From: Gnetum montanum
Lineage: Eukaryota > Streptophyta > Gnetopsida > Gnetales > Gnetaceae
Reading direction: 5' to 3'
Assembly (NCBI GenBank): GCA_015680685.1
Contig: MNCI01001420.1
Coordinates: 143,995 to 207,994, forward strand
Length of the DNA: 64,000 bases
The notes under the pieces are model-generated. The model did not search any database, was not told where the DNA came from, and worked only from the letters and a program-made list of their open reading frames with translations. This document shows, one piece after another, positions 54,444 through 64,000 of this stretch (positions within the stretch are counted from its first letter, which is position 1; every line of letters begins with the position of its first letter). A program made the translations under genes and the position numbers.

Positions 54444-54967
54444 CTAAGCATACAACATTCATTCCCACTTTCCATACCATCTTGAACTTGTATTAATGTT
54501 GTAGGGTTACTGAGTGTCTACTATTGGGCGTACTAAGTATCCATTACTAGGATTACCAAACATTAATATATATGCACTATTACGGGGAAAAAATATCAAA
54601 TTGTTAAGTGCTACAAAGTAAAGTGTATTTAGAGTAAAATGTTGAAAATAAACTAAGTGCTAGTACAAGTACTACAATGGAAGGAATCAATCTTAATCTC
54701 ATTGCCATAATGCAGAAGTGTCCAAGTACATCATGCACTGAAATAAAACTTCGTTTAATTAACTTAATCCATATTGGGCACTCGGAGAGAAAAAATTCTA
54801 AGTTATATGGAATAAAACTATAGGAGCTTGACTATTAAAATGACCAAAGGTTTTCTAAATGAAGAGGTGTGCACATTTATATAGGGTAGGGATTGAATGG
54901 CATTAACACATATGCGTTAACATATCAAAGGATATGTCAACACAGCTAACTTATTGAATTTTCATAA
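54444..54967 (-). repeat. Element C 3' LTR, piece 3 (U3 end)
   Basis: The stretch continues the minus-oriented LTR after the solo LTR. A TTTATATAGGG TATA-like run lies near 54879 and GCGTTAACATATC palindromic segments near 54915-54950. It ends at about 54967, before the decayed polypurine tract. Confidence 0.6.
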
Positions 54968-55199
54968 TAACCCTATGATTGACTAAAAACTTGTCCTCAA
55001 GTGAATAAAAATGGGATTGAGTTATTTATAAAATTTCTAGAAAAGATAGAACTAACTATTGAATAATTGATAATTAACAATTTTGAGTACCACATTATAA
55101 AGTATTTAAGCATTTACAATGAGGTTTATTAAAATCAGATACAATACACGAATTGACAAGCCATTTGTTACACAAAATTAGCTAGGATAAAGTCATCAC

Positions 55200-57359
55200 A
55201 CTATGCCTAGAGGTGGAGGCTTCTATAACTCGGATGATCCTTCCTCTCACCCTAGTCCTACTGGTGGCCTAGGGTACCTTGTTACTGCTGCTACCATGTT
55301 TGAAAATTTAAATGCATCTAACAATGCCTTCATATTCTCTTGTTTTCTCCATGGATCATTAATGACATAGGGAGTTGCCTAGACTGGTTGGTGTTGGTAT
55401 GTTCCACGAGTAAGGCAATGTTGGAAACATCTCTTTCATATTGATGATCTAGATTGCAAACTGATTATACTCAATGTCTAACATTTGCACAAGGATTTGT
55501 ATCTCCTAGTGGTCATTCATTCTTCTAGCCAAGTTCTTAGCATCTAATTATTTATCCTCGAATTTGCTTTTGAGAACCTCAAGCTCTACATTAGTTACTT
55601 ATAGCTTCTATTTTATCTTCTTATGGAGCTTAAACTTTGCTGCTTCAATTTTGATCTCAACCATCCTATAGTTAGCATCTCTAAATTTGCATATTGAAAG
55701 TTAGCTAACTCCATGTATGTTGTCATCTCCTTGATTTGCAACTCCTTTAGGTAAATTTTTGCCTGATTGTATGTATTTAGCATATTAAAGATGTGCTATC
55801 ATGCATTGCCTCTTTTTTGAAGTTGTTAGAGGGCTTCATTTAACTTAGCCTTTGCTCACTTGATCTCCTTCTCATTTACTTCATTGAGCATTCCCACCTG
55901 GTCCTTATAATGATTCTTCACTTTTTATATTTCAGGTCTCCATTGTTTGAGATAGTAATATTAATTGTAATCTTCTGGTGAATGGCCCAAGCCTCCTTCA
56001 TTAAGAGAATTTTGATCTCAGTAGCTAACCTTCTAATATCATGATTTACCTTGGCAAGTTGTTCTAGTTGTTGAGAAATGTATGCTAGCAATTGCTCTTG
56101 TGCTTCAACCTTTTATAAACATCACTTTTCCTTGGTCAAAGCTTTGTTCTTCCTACGTGTGTTTAGGAGATCATTATTCATGGTGATTAGCATGATATCT
56201 AACAATGACACATCCCAAATTGCCCACTCTTTTGCACTCTTGACCTCCTTTAATTTTCTCTAAAGTTGTTGAAAAGCTTCATCCATTATTAATTCTAACC
56301 AAAGAATGATAGGATTTGACAATTGGGCTCTAAGATCCATAACCTTAACTACCAACCTTTAGTTAATGTTGGTGGCTTCCTTGAGTTGTGTTTGTGCCAC
56401 TAAGAGCTTGCCCCTTGTCTCAAGTAGCTATAATTAGGTTGTTATAATATCTTTCAGGATATCAAAGATCTATGGAATCATTTGCTCAACTCCAAGTAGT
56501 TTCTCTAATACTTCCTCTTGTTGTATTATGCTCATTCCCCTACTTGCAGCACTTACAGATACTTGGATATCTGCCATAGTAGTAATGTTTGGAACAAACA
56601 CTATAGTAACACGTAGAGCTTCTCATACTTGATTTGTTATCACCTCATATGTGGTTCCCTTATCCTTGTATGACATAATAAAGACTATTGCACCCTTCCC
56701 TTCTTCTAGCATAACAAAGAAAGTCATTGTGTTCCTAAATATTTTAAGAAGTTATTCCTCTGAAAGGAACACAGTGACTTCTCGCATGTTAGGATTAGAA
56801 AGAACAGTGGCCTAATTTCTGTGCAGAGAATACATGGGTTATATTATCCATTAGCCAATTGATAGTCCTAATGACTTTGTTGAGATGGCTCATGATTAGA
56901 CAATGTGGAGATGATTCACCACCACTATTAGAGGCTTGCTATTGCAGTTTCTCCTTAAGTTGTCTTAGGTGTTTAGCTGTTATCGCCATTTCAAGTGTTG
57001 TTTTTAGTGCTTCTAGTGATGGTGGAGGTGGTGCATCCTCTTAGAGCTTGGTGGGGGCCTTATCTTTCATCATCTCCTACCAAGATGTGGTAGAGACCCT
57101 ATGGATCACATTGTTAGAGTAGCGTAGTGTCCCTCCCATTATACAAGGTTTTTTGATCAGGTAAGAAAATAGAAGTATCTTCTGACCCTTCTCATTTTAT
57201 TTGAAGTGCTTCTCAATTTTTAAGAAGACAAGTTTGGAAAGAGTGACTAGAAATTTCTCATTCAAATCCACTAGTGTAGGAACAACTCTTTTGATCCTCT
57301 TATTCTTCCTTATGTGTGTATTTTGTAGGTTTCGGGCTTTGTGGAGATGTCTTGGAGGT
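55200..57359 (-). pseudogene. Accessory ORF of element C, truncated by element G
   Basis: The minus strand matches the F aORF from about residue 250 to its C terminus. The stretch at 57180-57060 parallels F 23880-23700, Lys/Glu/Gln-rich helical segments lie in the middle, and the C-terminal block with LPYSWNIPTP and NMKALLDAFKF lies at about 55440-55310. Many stops and frame changes are present. The first quarter is beyond the element G insertion. This is the most diverged copy, which supports long conservation of this ORF layout. Confidence 0.55.
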
Positions 57360-58221
57360 TGATGAGTCACCAAATAAGCAACCTGATATCGGACCCCTGA
57401 TATTAGATACGCGATATCGGATCAGCCAAGCGCAATCGGATCCTCGACATCAGACACGCGATGTCGAAGCTTGCCTCGTTGTCTATAAATAAGAGATAGG
57501 GGCACTTGGTTTTGCATAGTATTTTTTCAGTTCTTTAGCCGAACTCTTATAGTTTTTCTCTTCCAGAGTTAGAATTATTTCAAAGTGCCCACAGTAGAAG
57601 TCATAAAGTGAATGAATTTTTATTCAACCATTGTGTACCTAAGCACACCTTGTGTTCGAAAATAAAGACAAACTTTGTGATAAACCTTACAACATTCAAA
57701 ATAGCTTAACTATTGCATTTAATGTTATTTACTATTATTTGATGTTCTCATTAGTTGATCAATGTTATTTCTATAAAATTATTAATTATCAACGAATTAG
57801 CACACTTAGCACGACCAGTTCGAGCATACACGGAACACTTGGTAACCTAGTAACGACTAGCGTTTGGTAATCCTAGTAGTGTTACATTGGTTTAGGATGT
57901 GTTCGGAGAGTGGGAATGGATGTTGGTGTTAGGATTCAATTAACATTAGAGTTACAAAAACCCATTAGTTGACTAAATATTTTCATTTCACACACTTAGG
58001 AGACAAAGATAAAAAATATAAAGAACATAAAAAAATCATATACCTTGAGTTTACTTAACCATACAATTGTGCCTTACAAGTAAGCTTGGGAAGACAATGA
58101 CTGCATAACTCATCCTTATTTTGTGTAGGTGCATAAGCACTTAATCCTTGGAGTTCGACCAGATCATGTGTGAATGCTCGTATTCGTATGGTTGGGCGTA
58201 GGGGTACCTTACCACTCATCA
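57360..58221 (+). repeat. 5' LTR of element G
   Basis: The repeat is 862 bp, TGATGAGTCACC to CTCATCA. U3 carries GATATCGGA, GCGATATCGG and GCGATGTCG palindromes (57383-57465), then TCTATAAATAAGAG (57481-57494). AATAAAGACAAAC lies near 57660. Confidence 0.93.
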
Positions 58222-58222
58222 T

Positions 58223-58240
58223 TGGCACCGTTGCCGAGGA
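58223..58240 (+). other. Primer-binding site of element G (tRNA-Asp type)
   Basis: TGGCACCGTTGCCGAGGA, one base after the LTR, matches 16 of 18 bases of the tRNA-Asp complement. Both differences are G to A. Confidence 0.85.
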
Positions 58241-58357
58241 TTTTGTTGTTTGTGCTTTGATTAGAACTTAGGAAATCCTTCCATCATTGGAACAAACCCT
58301 TAAGGTTAACTATCCTACAATCACCGAAAAAGATTACCGCACACTAAGTAATCAATC

Positions 58358-60300
58358 ATGTCTCCTTCTTCTTATAAGAGTGCTTCATTGACTAGGTTCG
58401 ATACCATGAACAATCAAAGGCGGGGTGCACAAGATGATCCGATAGTGCCCCAACAGTTTCACATGGTATACGCTCATCCTAATGAGTATGTACTAGACTT
58501 TATCTTTATCCTCCACCAGGATGAACAGTTACGATGGCGTGATTTAGAAGGTAACATGGTGTTACCTCCCAATCGCTCAATCCCGGGCATGCTTCTTCAT
58601 GCTCTCACACGAATTGGTATGCAGCACTTATAGTCAAAGTATGTTGTGCATGAACAAGATTTGAGAGGTTATTGACCCATGGAGGCACAACACTAGAGGG
58701 ATCTACAACAGGAGAGACATTACGAATTTGTGAAGGGGAAGTAGTCTCAGGATGTCCCATATGTCCTAAGTAAAAAAATAATGGTCAACTTCTCTCGGGA
58801 GGTTTTCCACAAAATGATGTTTCTTTCTTTAACTTCGATCAAGGAGTTGGGTATTAGAATCTTCACTCAACTATTCATAACCCAGGTTTTGATACCAATA
58901 GACACAAAGGGTTCAAAAAAGGAACACGAATACATGACAATGACAAACATTACGATCGTAACTGTGACTGAGGTCGCGACCACCGAAGAGAAGGTGGCAA
59001 GCACTGACATGGTGCTAGTTCTCCTTCCTCTTCACCTTCATCATCTTCTTCCTCCTCTCCTTCGGGATCTAAATGTAGTCGCAGAGGGCAAGACCATGAG
59101 GACAATGGTAGAAGAAATAGAAATCATCGACAAAATAGTAGAGAAAGGGGGCAAGGGCATTCCAGAGAGACACATCATGAAAGAAGGAAGAGTAGGGAAC
59201 AACATAGGCATCATAGACGCCATAGGCAACATGATCACGATGAACCCCTACTTGCCACCCGAAGTATGTTAAATATAGCAGAGGTTGTTAGGATTCCAAC
59301 AAGGCACCAAAAAGATAGTAGGATCAAAAAACTAGACATGAATAATGTCCCACGATTTGAAGGGGGATACAATGTTGATCCTCAAAACTATTTACAAGCA
59401 TTCCACAACGCATGTGCCTTGCAGAATATAGAAAACTAGTGGCAAAAGCTAAAGTTATTTCCATGGAGACTGATCAAGGAAGTAGAAAGCTAGTACCAGT
59501 CCTTAGAACCAGAATTCATTCATCGATGGAGTACCATGTTAGAGCTATTCAACAATAAGTATCAAATGTAATCCTCAGTGTCCAACCTGCGTAAGCAAAT
59601 CTAAGGATGGAAACAAGGAGGACATAAACCCTTGGATGCTACCATTGGCCAATATTATTCATTATTACATCATTACCCTGACCATGGTTACTTGCAAAAG
59701 GAACAACTACGCCATCTCGTAGATGGGCTTAGGTATGAAACGCAAAGAACCCTTGGGACTTATGCCCAACGAAGGCTATTCGAGCTTAGAGCCCATCAAA
59801 TACAAAGATTTTTGGAGCAAGTTTCCAAGGAGGAAGATGAGTTGAGGAAAAGAGAAAGTGTAGAGGAGTACAACAGAGATCCTTCCCTTTGAAAGAAGGA
59901 AGTTAGATTTTGCGAAGATGAAGAAGAGTCACCACTTGAAGAGATGATGAATAGAAAATTTTTTTCCATACAAAAATTTGCATCAGAAGTATCGGTAGAG
60001 GTGGATCAAATGTGGAGTTCCCTAGATGAAAATTTCAAACTATCCTAAAAATAGTAGAGGAGTCTAGATAACAAAGTAGTGATTGAGAGAGAAGGAAAAA
60101 GAAAGAAGCTGAGTATGCATGTAACAAGGGTAAGGGCAAGGTTGCTATCATTGAAGAGGCTGTAAATTTGGACATAGACAATGATGGTGGATGTGAGATT
60201 TTCCAATATGACCATCCTAAGGGATGTTGCCTAGTAGTGTCACATCTGCAAGAGTCTGGGGTGTATGCACTAAACCCACAATTAAATAGATGACAAACAT
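58358..60300 (+). pseudogene. Element G gag pseudogene
   Basis: MSPSSYKSAS starts an open stretch of 91 codons with FILHQDEQLRWRD and GNMVLPPNRS. A stop and frame changes follow. The capsid-like part resumes around 59335 (MNNVPRFEGGYN), and a 59632-59892 stretch holds the EQLRHLVDGLRYE helix and AHQIQRFLEQVSKEEDELRK. The zinc knuckle near 60190-60230 reads CEIFQYDHPKGCC, with the second Cys changed to Phe, so it is damaged. Confidence 0.8.
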
Positions 60301-60879
60301 GCATAAGGTTACCTTATCCTCAAGGTAACCCAAGGTAGTTCCACCAACCCTTAGCATATTATTCGAGTGGAGCTCTATCATAACCGAATGAACAGTATCA
60401 ACAGTGGCAACACCCACAATCATGGGGAATGCCACTACCACGTCATTAGTATCCTTACCATCAACCTGACCCATACAGGTATTACCTTCAGCAGCCAATC
60501 TCTCCACGTGACTCTACTAGTCACATCACTCTTCAACCTCACTACCAAACCCTTGAGTACTATAGAACTTCTTATTTTTCTAGGGGTAATGCTCCACATA
60601 TGTACTACCCTTCTCATCTGTATGCATCTCTTCCACCCTCAGCTCCATTACCACTTGCTCCAACTATGCAAGGCGAGCTTCCTACCCAGCTGCAACAACA
60701 TAATGCTACAAGGGCTATCAATCTTTAACCTATTGTTGGTTCGGATAACTGATCAAAGAAGAGACCTTTCTTTAGAACCAATAGTCTAGCCAAGACCTTA
60801 CAACCACAAGCGGCTAATTATCTAAACACCTCATCATCGTTTGAATCTTTGAAGCTTCCTTCAAACCAAAAACCACACT

Positions 60880-61310
60880 CAATGCACGTTGTCATGTTAA
60901 CTCATGCCATTATTGATTAGATTAATGCTTGCCATCTTCCTAGGAAATTCTCTAATCCTAGAAGTCCTCTTATTTATTTGGAAATTGTTAGAAACGAGCC
61001 TTATAAAGATCTTTTGGATTCAAGTTCTAGTGTTAATTTGATCTCCCAGGAAATGTATAAAGCCTGGAGCTTGCCTCTACTAAATAAGAGTAACATTCGT
61101 TTAGAGTTGACTGACCAATCCATCACTGTTCCATTAGGACTAGTGGAGGACATTGTCACCATTGTTTATGGGTGGTCGTATCCAACCGATTTCCTAGTGA
61201 TCCAAGTCAACAATTGCAAGGGGGACTTCCCAATCATAATGGGAAGAGCATGGCTAAGTACGATTGATGCATGCCTAGGAATACGTGATCTTTCCCTAGA
61301 GATATAAAAA
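60880..61310 (+). pseudogene. Element G protease domain
   Basis: The 109-codon open stretch at 60978-61307 has LLDSSSSVNLIS (triad D-S-S instead of D-S-G), ITVPLGLVEDI and GRAWLSTIDACLGIRDLSLEI. It lies between the Gag tail and the RT linker, as in D. The altered triad predicts loss of activity. Confidence 0.78.
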
Positions 61311-61679
61311 AATGTGTTTGGGAAGGTCAAGAAGAAGAAAGTTCCATGCATCGCATACAGTAACATAGGGTGCAACTGTGTGCAGAAGTCCTGGTTTGTA
61401 CAACACTCAACATTGCTTGCATGCAACCAGTGTGCACAAGTATTTGACATACAAAGATGCCTATATGTAGCAACCATAAGATAAAAAGGCACCTAGTGGC
61501 TAACAGCTGACTTGGAGAGCAATTCAACTTTATGCATGGAACCAATTGAGTGCTTGACTTATGCTTATATCGATAACATAGATGCATTAGAGCAAGTCCA
61601 TCACCAACTTCCAAGTACTGATACCAAAGATATCAACTAGGGAAAGTTGAAAATCCCTAATGAGTTTAAGTAAGAGGCC

Positions 61680-63170
61680 CTTGAATTAAAACCGTTTCCC
61701 ACCAATATGGAGTATGCATTTCTCAAGAATGGAAAATTGGTAATCATTACTGCTATGCTCGCTCCTCAACAAAAAGAAAGATTGTTGAAGATGGTAAACA
61801 AATGGTGAAAAACATTTGCTTAGTCATATCCTGAATTAACCGGAATAGATCTTAGAATATGCCAACATAGAATTTACATTGATCCCTCTATAAAGCCTCA
61901 ACGACAATCACAAAGACGACTAAACCCAAAGCTTAAGCAAGTAGTTAAGGAAGAAATTGAACAACTTTTGAAGGTCGGGTTCATCTACCCCATTACTGAG
62001 AGTGAATGGGTTAGTCCATTAGTCATTGTGCCTAAAACATGTGGTAAATGGAGGGTGTGTATAGACATTAGGCTATTAAACATGGCAACATTTAAAGATC
62101 ATTTCCCATTGTCATTTGTTGACAAAGTCTTAGATACCATTGTAGGGCATTGTTATTATAGTTTTTTGGATGGTTATAGTGGGTACAATCAAATCCAAAT
62201 AGCACTAGAAGACCAAGACAAAACTACATTTACAAGTCCTTGGGGGACATTTGCATATAGGTAGATGTCGTTTGATTTGTGTAATGCTCTAGCAATATTT
62301 CAACATTTGGTTCTCAATATATTTTAGCAATAAATAGGGAATCGTATAGAGGTTTTTATGGACGATTTCTCCACCTATAAAACAGACTTTGAACAAGCAT
62401 TGGACCGATTAGAGCAAGTGTTGAAACGATGTGTTGAGACCAACCTAAGGCTCAATTGGTAGAAAAGCCACTTAATGGTCAAAGAGGGCATTGTATTAGG
62501 GCATAAAATTTCACAAACAAGGATAGAGGTAGATCCTGAAAAAATTAAAGTCATCTAAGGAATCACTTGTCAGCCTAAAACTGTAAAAGATGTTTGATCA
62601 TTCCTTGGACATACTAGCTATTATAGACGTTTCATCAAGAACTTTTCGAATATTGCAAAACTGTTGGTAAAATTAACAAAAATGGACGTACCCTTTGAAT
62701 GGACCAAGGAATGTGAGTTAGCTTTTCAAACCTTGAAGCAGAAGCTTGTAGAAATACCCATTTTACAAGCTCCCAATTGGTCCAGACTGTTCCATATAAT
62801 GACTAACATATCCAATTTTGCTTTAGGAGCCATACTTACACAGTTAGATGACCAAAAACGTCCCTATTACATTCACTGTGCAAGTCAAAGCATTGTTGGT
62901 GCACAACTCAACTATACCACAACAGAAAAAGAGTTAATGGCTGTGGTGTTTGCACTAGAGAAATTTAGGCACCATGTATTAGGCTGTAAGGTATTTGTAC
63001 ACACAAATCATAGTGCGATTCAGTTCCTTATGAATAAAGCAATGGTAAGCCCTCACATCATACAATGACTTGTGATCTTATAAGAGTTCGATCTCACGAT
63101 GGTAGATTGTAAAGGCACCAAGAATGTTGTTGTCGATCATTTATCTTGATTGCGATGGGACAACAAAGAG
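61680..63170 (+). pseudogene. Element G reverse transcriptase and RNase H
   Basis: The YAFLKNGKLVIIT linker leads into RT: GFIYPITESEWVSPLVIVPK (61978-62035), CIDIRLLNMATFKDHFPL (62059-62110), FLDGYSGYNQIQI (62164-62200) and the catalytic EVFMDDFSTY near 62349-62375 with both aspartates. LGHTSYYRRFIKNF follows a stop near 62600. RNase H has MTNISNFALGAILTQ (first Asp of TDAS changed to Asn), LMAVVFALEKFRHHV and a final VDHLS. Five or more stops are present. Confidence 0.85.
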
Positions 63171-63379
63171 GATGAATACCCAATTTCTGATTGCTTCCCT
63201 AATGAACTCCTCTATGCAAGTGTAATAAATAATCAATTACCCACAAATACAAATTAGTATAGTAGCATTCTTACTTATCTTCTCACATAAGAAACACCAC
63301 AAGGGCTAGACGTTAGAGAGAAACAACAGGTTCTCCATCAAGGTAAACATTTCATTGAAATCAACGAACACCTTTACAA

Positions 63380-63805
63380 GGTGTGTTCGGATGGCTTGGT
63401 CCAATGGTGTGTTCCTGACGTAGATCAATTGTGAGTTTTCCAAGACACTCATGAGGGCCCTTGTGGGGGTTATTACATTGGAAGACGAACAACCATTAAA
63501 ATATTGCTTACAAGATATTATTGGCCTACATTATTTCGGGATGTCCATCATTTTGTCCAATCTTGTGAGCGCTACCAACATGATGGGGGAATAACTGCCA
63601 GAATGGAGGATCCACAATAATGGATCCAACCTTTAGAACCCTTCGACATATGGGATATTGATTTTATGGGGCCTATTACACTGATGTCCAATGGAAAAGC
63701 ATACATTATTGTTGTTGTTGATTATTTTACAAAATGGGTAGAAGCAGCTGCCATTACTTATTGTACATCATCTACCACTGTATGATTTGTTTAACAACAA
63801 ATTGT
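63380..63805 (+). pseudogene. Element G integrase, N-terminal part
   Basis: The zinc module HEGPCGGYY has its second His changed to Tyr, and the CERYQHDG segment has Cys changed to Tyr, so both pairs are damaged. IIVVVDYFTKWVEA (63703-63745) keeps the first catalytic Asp. Element H interrupts the frame 121 bases downstream of the site where element F hit the integrase of D. Confidence 0.8.
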
Positions 63806-64000
63806 TGATGAGTGGCAGGGTACTCCTACACTCAACCATACAAATACAAGCATCTCACAAGCAATCCGGTCGAACTCCAAGGACTAAGTGCTTACGCACC
63901 CTAATGGAACATCTAAGGTTAATCAATCACTATCTTTCCAAGCTTACTTGTATTGTCATGGTTGTATGGTTAAGTAAGCTTGAGGCATGTGATTTTTATG
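63806..64000 (-). mobile_element. Element H: start of a minus-strand element (3' LTR, partial)
   Basis: TGATGAGTGGCAGGGTACTCC... reads as the reverse of a D-type LTR end. It matches the LTRs of D and A in inverted orientation up to the end of the window. The five bases before it (ATTGT, 63801-63805) would be one side of its target duplication. Confidence 0.85.

Larger units (their letters stand above)
47446..57359 (-). mobile_element. Element C: old minus-strand retroelement, 3' part, repeatedly interrupted
   Basis: A diverged 3' LTR is scattered over 47446-47540, 53475-53586 and 54444-54967, and internal sequence runs from 54968 to 57359. The LTR is broken by a SINE, element E and a solo LTR, and the internal part is broken by element G at 57360. 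A decayed polypurine tract (minus CATAGGGTTA) lies at about 54968-54979. The internal part holds an accessory ORF like that of F. C is the oldest member of this nest. Its 5' half is not in the window. Confidence 0.72.
57360..63805 (+). mobile_element. Element G: Ty3/gypsy retrotransposon, 5' two-thirds, cut by element H
   Basis: It begins with a full 5' LTR (57360-58221) inserted in the accessory ORF of C, followed by primer site, gag, protease, RT, RNase H and the first part of integrase. At 63806 the minus-strand LTR of element H interrupts it and the rest is outside the window. Gag and pol match D closely. Stops are frequent. Confidence 0.92.

Overview
The window is nuclear DNA of a land plant. 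The signs are a multi-exon plant hexokinase-family gene, nested LTR retrotransposons of a plant Ty3/gypsy lineage, and a short tRNA-derived SINE. I cannot name the species. I see no bacterial, organellar, rRNA or CRISPR features.

Layout. (1) 1-14043 is a nest of three decayed retroelements: A (minus strand, 1-6379) lies in B (plus, 6380-12305), which lies in an older fragment B2 (12306-14043). (2) 14044-14418 is plain flanking DNA. (3) 14419-37954 is element D (plus), split inside its integrase by the complete 13.7-kb minus-strand element F (20648-34372). (4) 37955-47445 is the only sizeable non-transposon stretch. It holds a nine-exon, minus-strand hexokinase-like gene (41467-45884), with CpG-rich sequence 3' of it and small tandem repeats upstream. 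(5) 47446-64000 is a second nest: old minus-strand element C received a SINE, then element E in the SINE, a solo LTR, and element G (plus) in its accessory ORF. G is itself cut in the integrase by element H (minus, running off the window).

The retroelements share LTR ends TGATGAG...CTCATCA, a primer-binding site one base from the LTR that resembles the complement of a tRNA-Asp 3' end, a purine tract ending near CATGGGGGTA, a short Gag zinc knuckle CX2CX3HX3C, reverse transcriptase with FMDD, and no chromodomain. Together these point to a non-chromovirus, Athila/Tat-like lineage. Every coding region is broken by stops and frameshifts. D, F and G carry gag and pol. A has lost all of RT, RNase H and integrase. 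E, and possibly B, keeps gag-type sequence without pol.

The most unusual point among the transposons is an accessory ORF (aORF) between the gag/pol end and the 3' LTR, in sense orientation, recognisable in B, B2, C, E and F. Where the start is visible (B, E, F) a splice-acceptor-like sequence directly abuts the ATG. In B and F a module resembling an LTR U3 (CpG palindromes plus a TATA-like run) lies upstream. This suggests a separately expressed, env-position protein of unknown function.

The host gene encodes a predicted intact 507-residue protein. Its glucose-binding and catalytic-base residues are kept, but four ATP-site motifs are altered. It is probably a non-catalytic hexokinase-like protein with an N-terminal membrane anchor.
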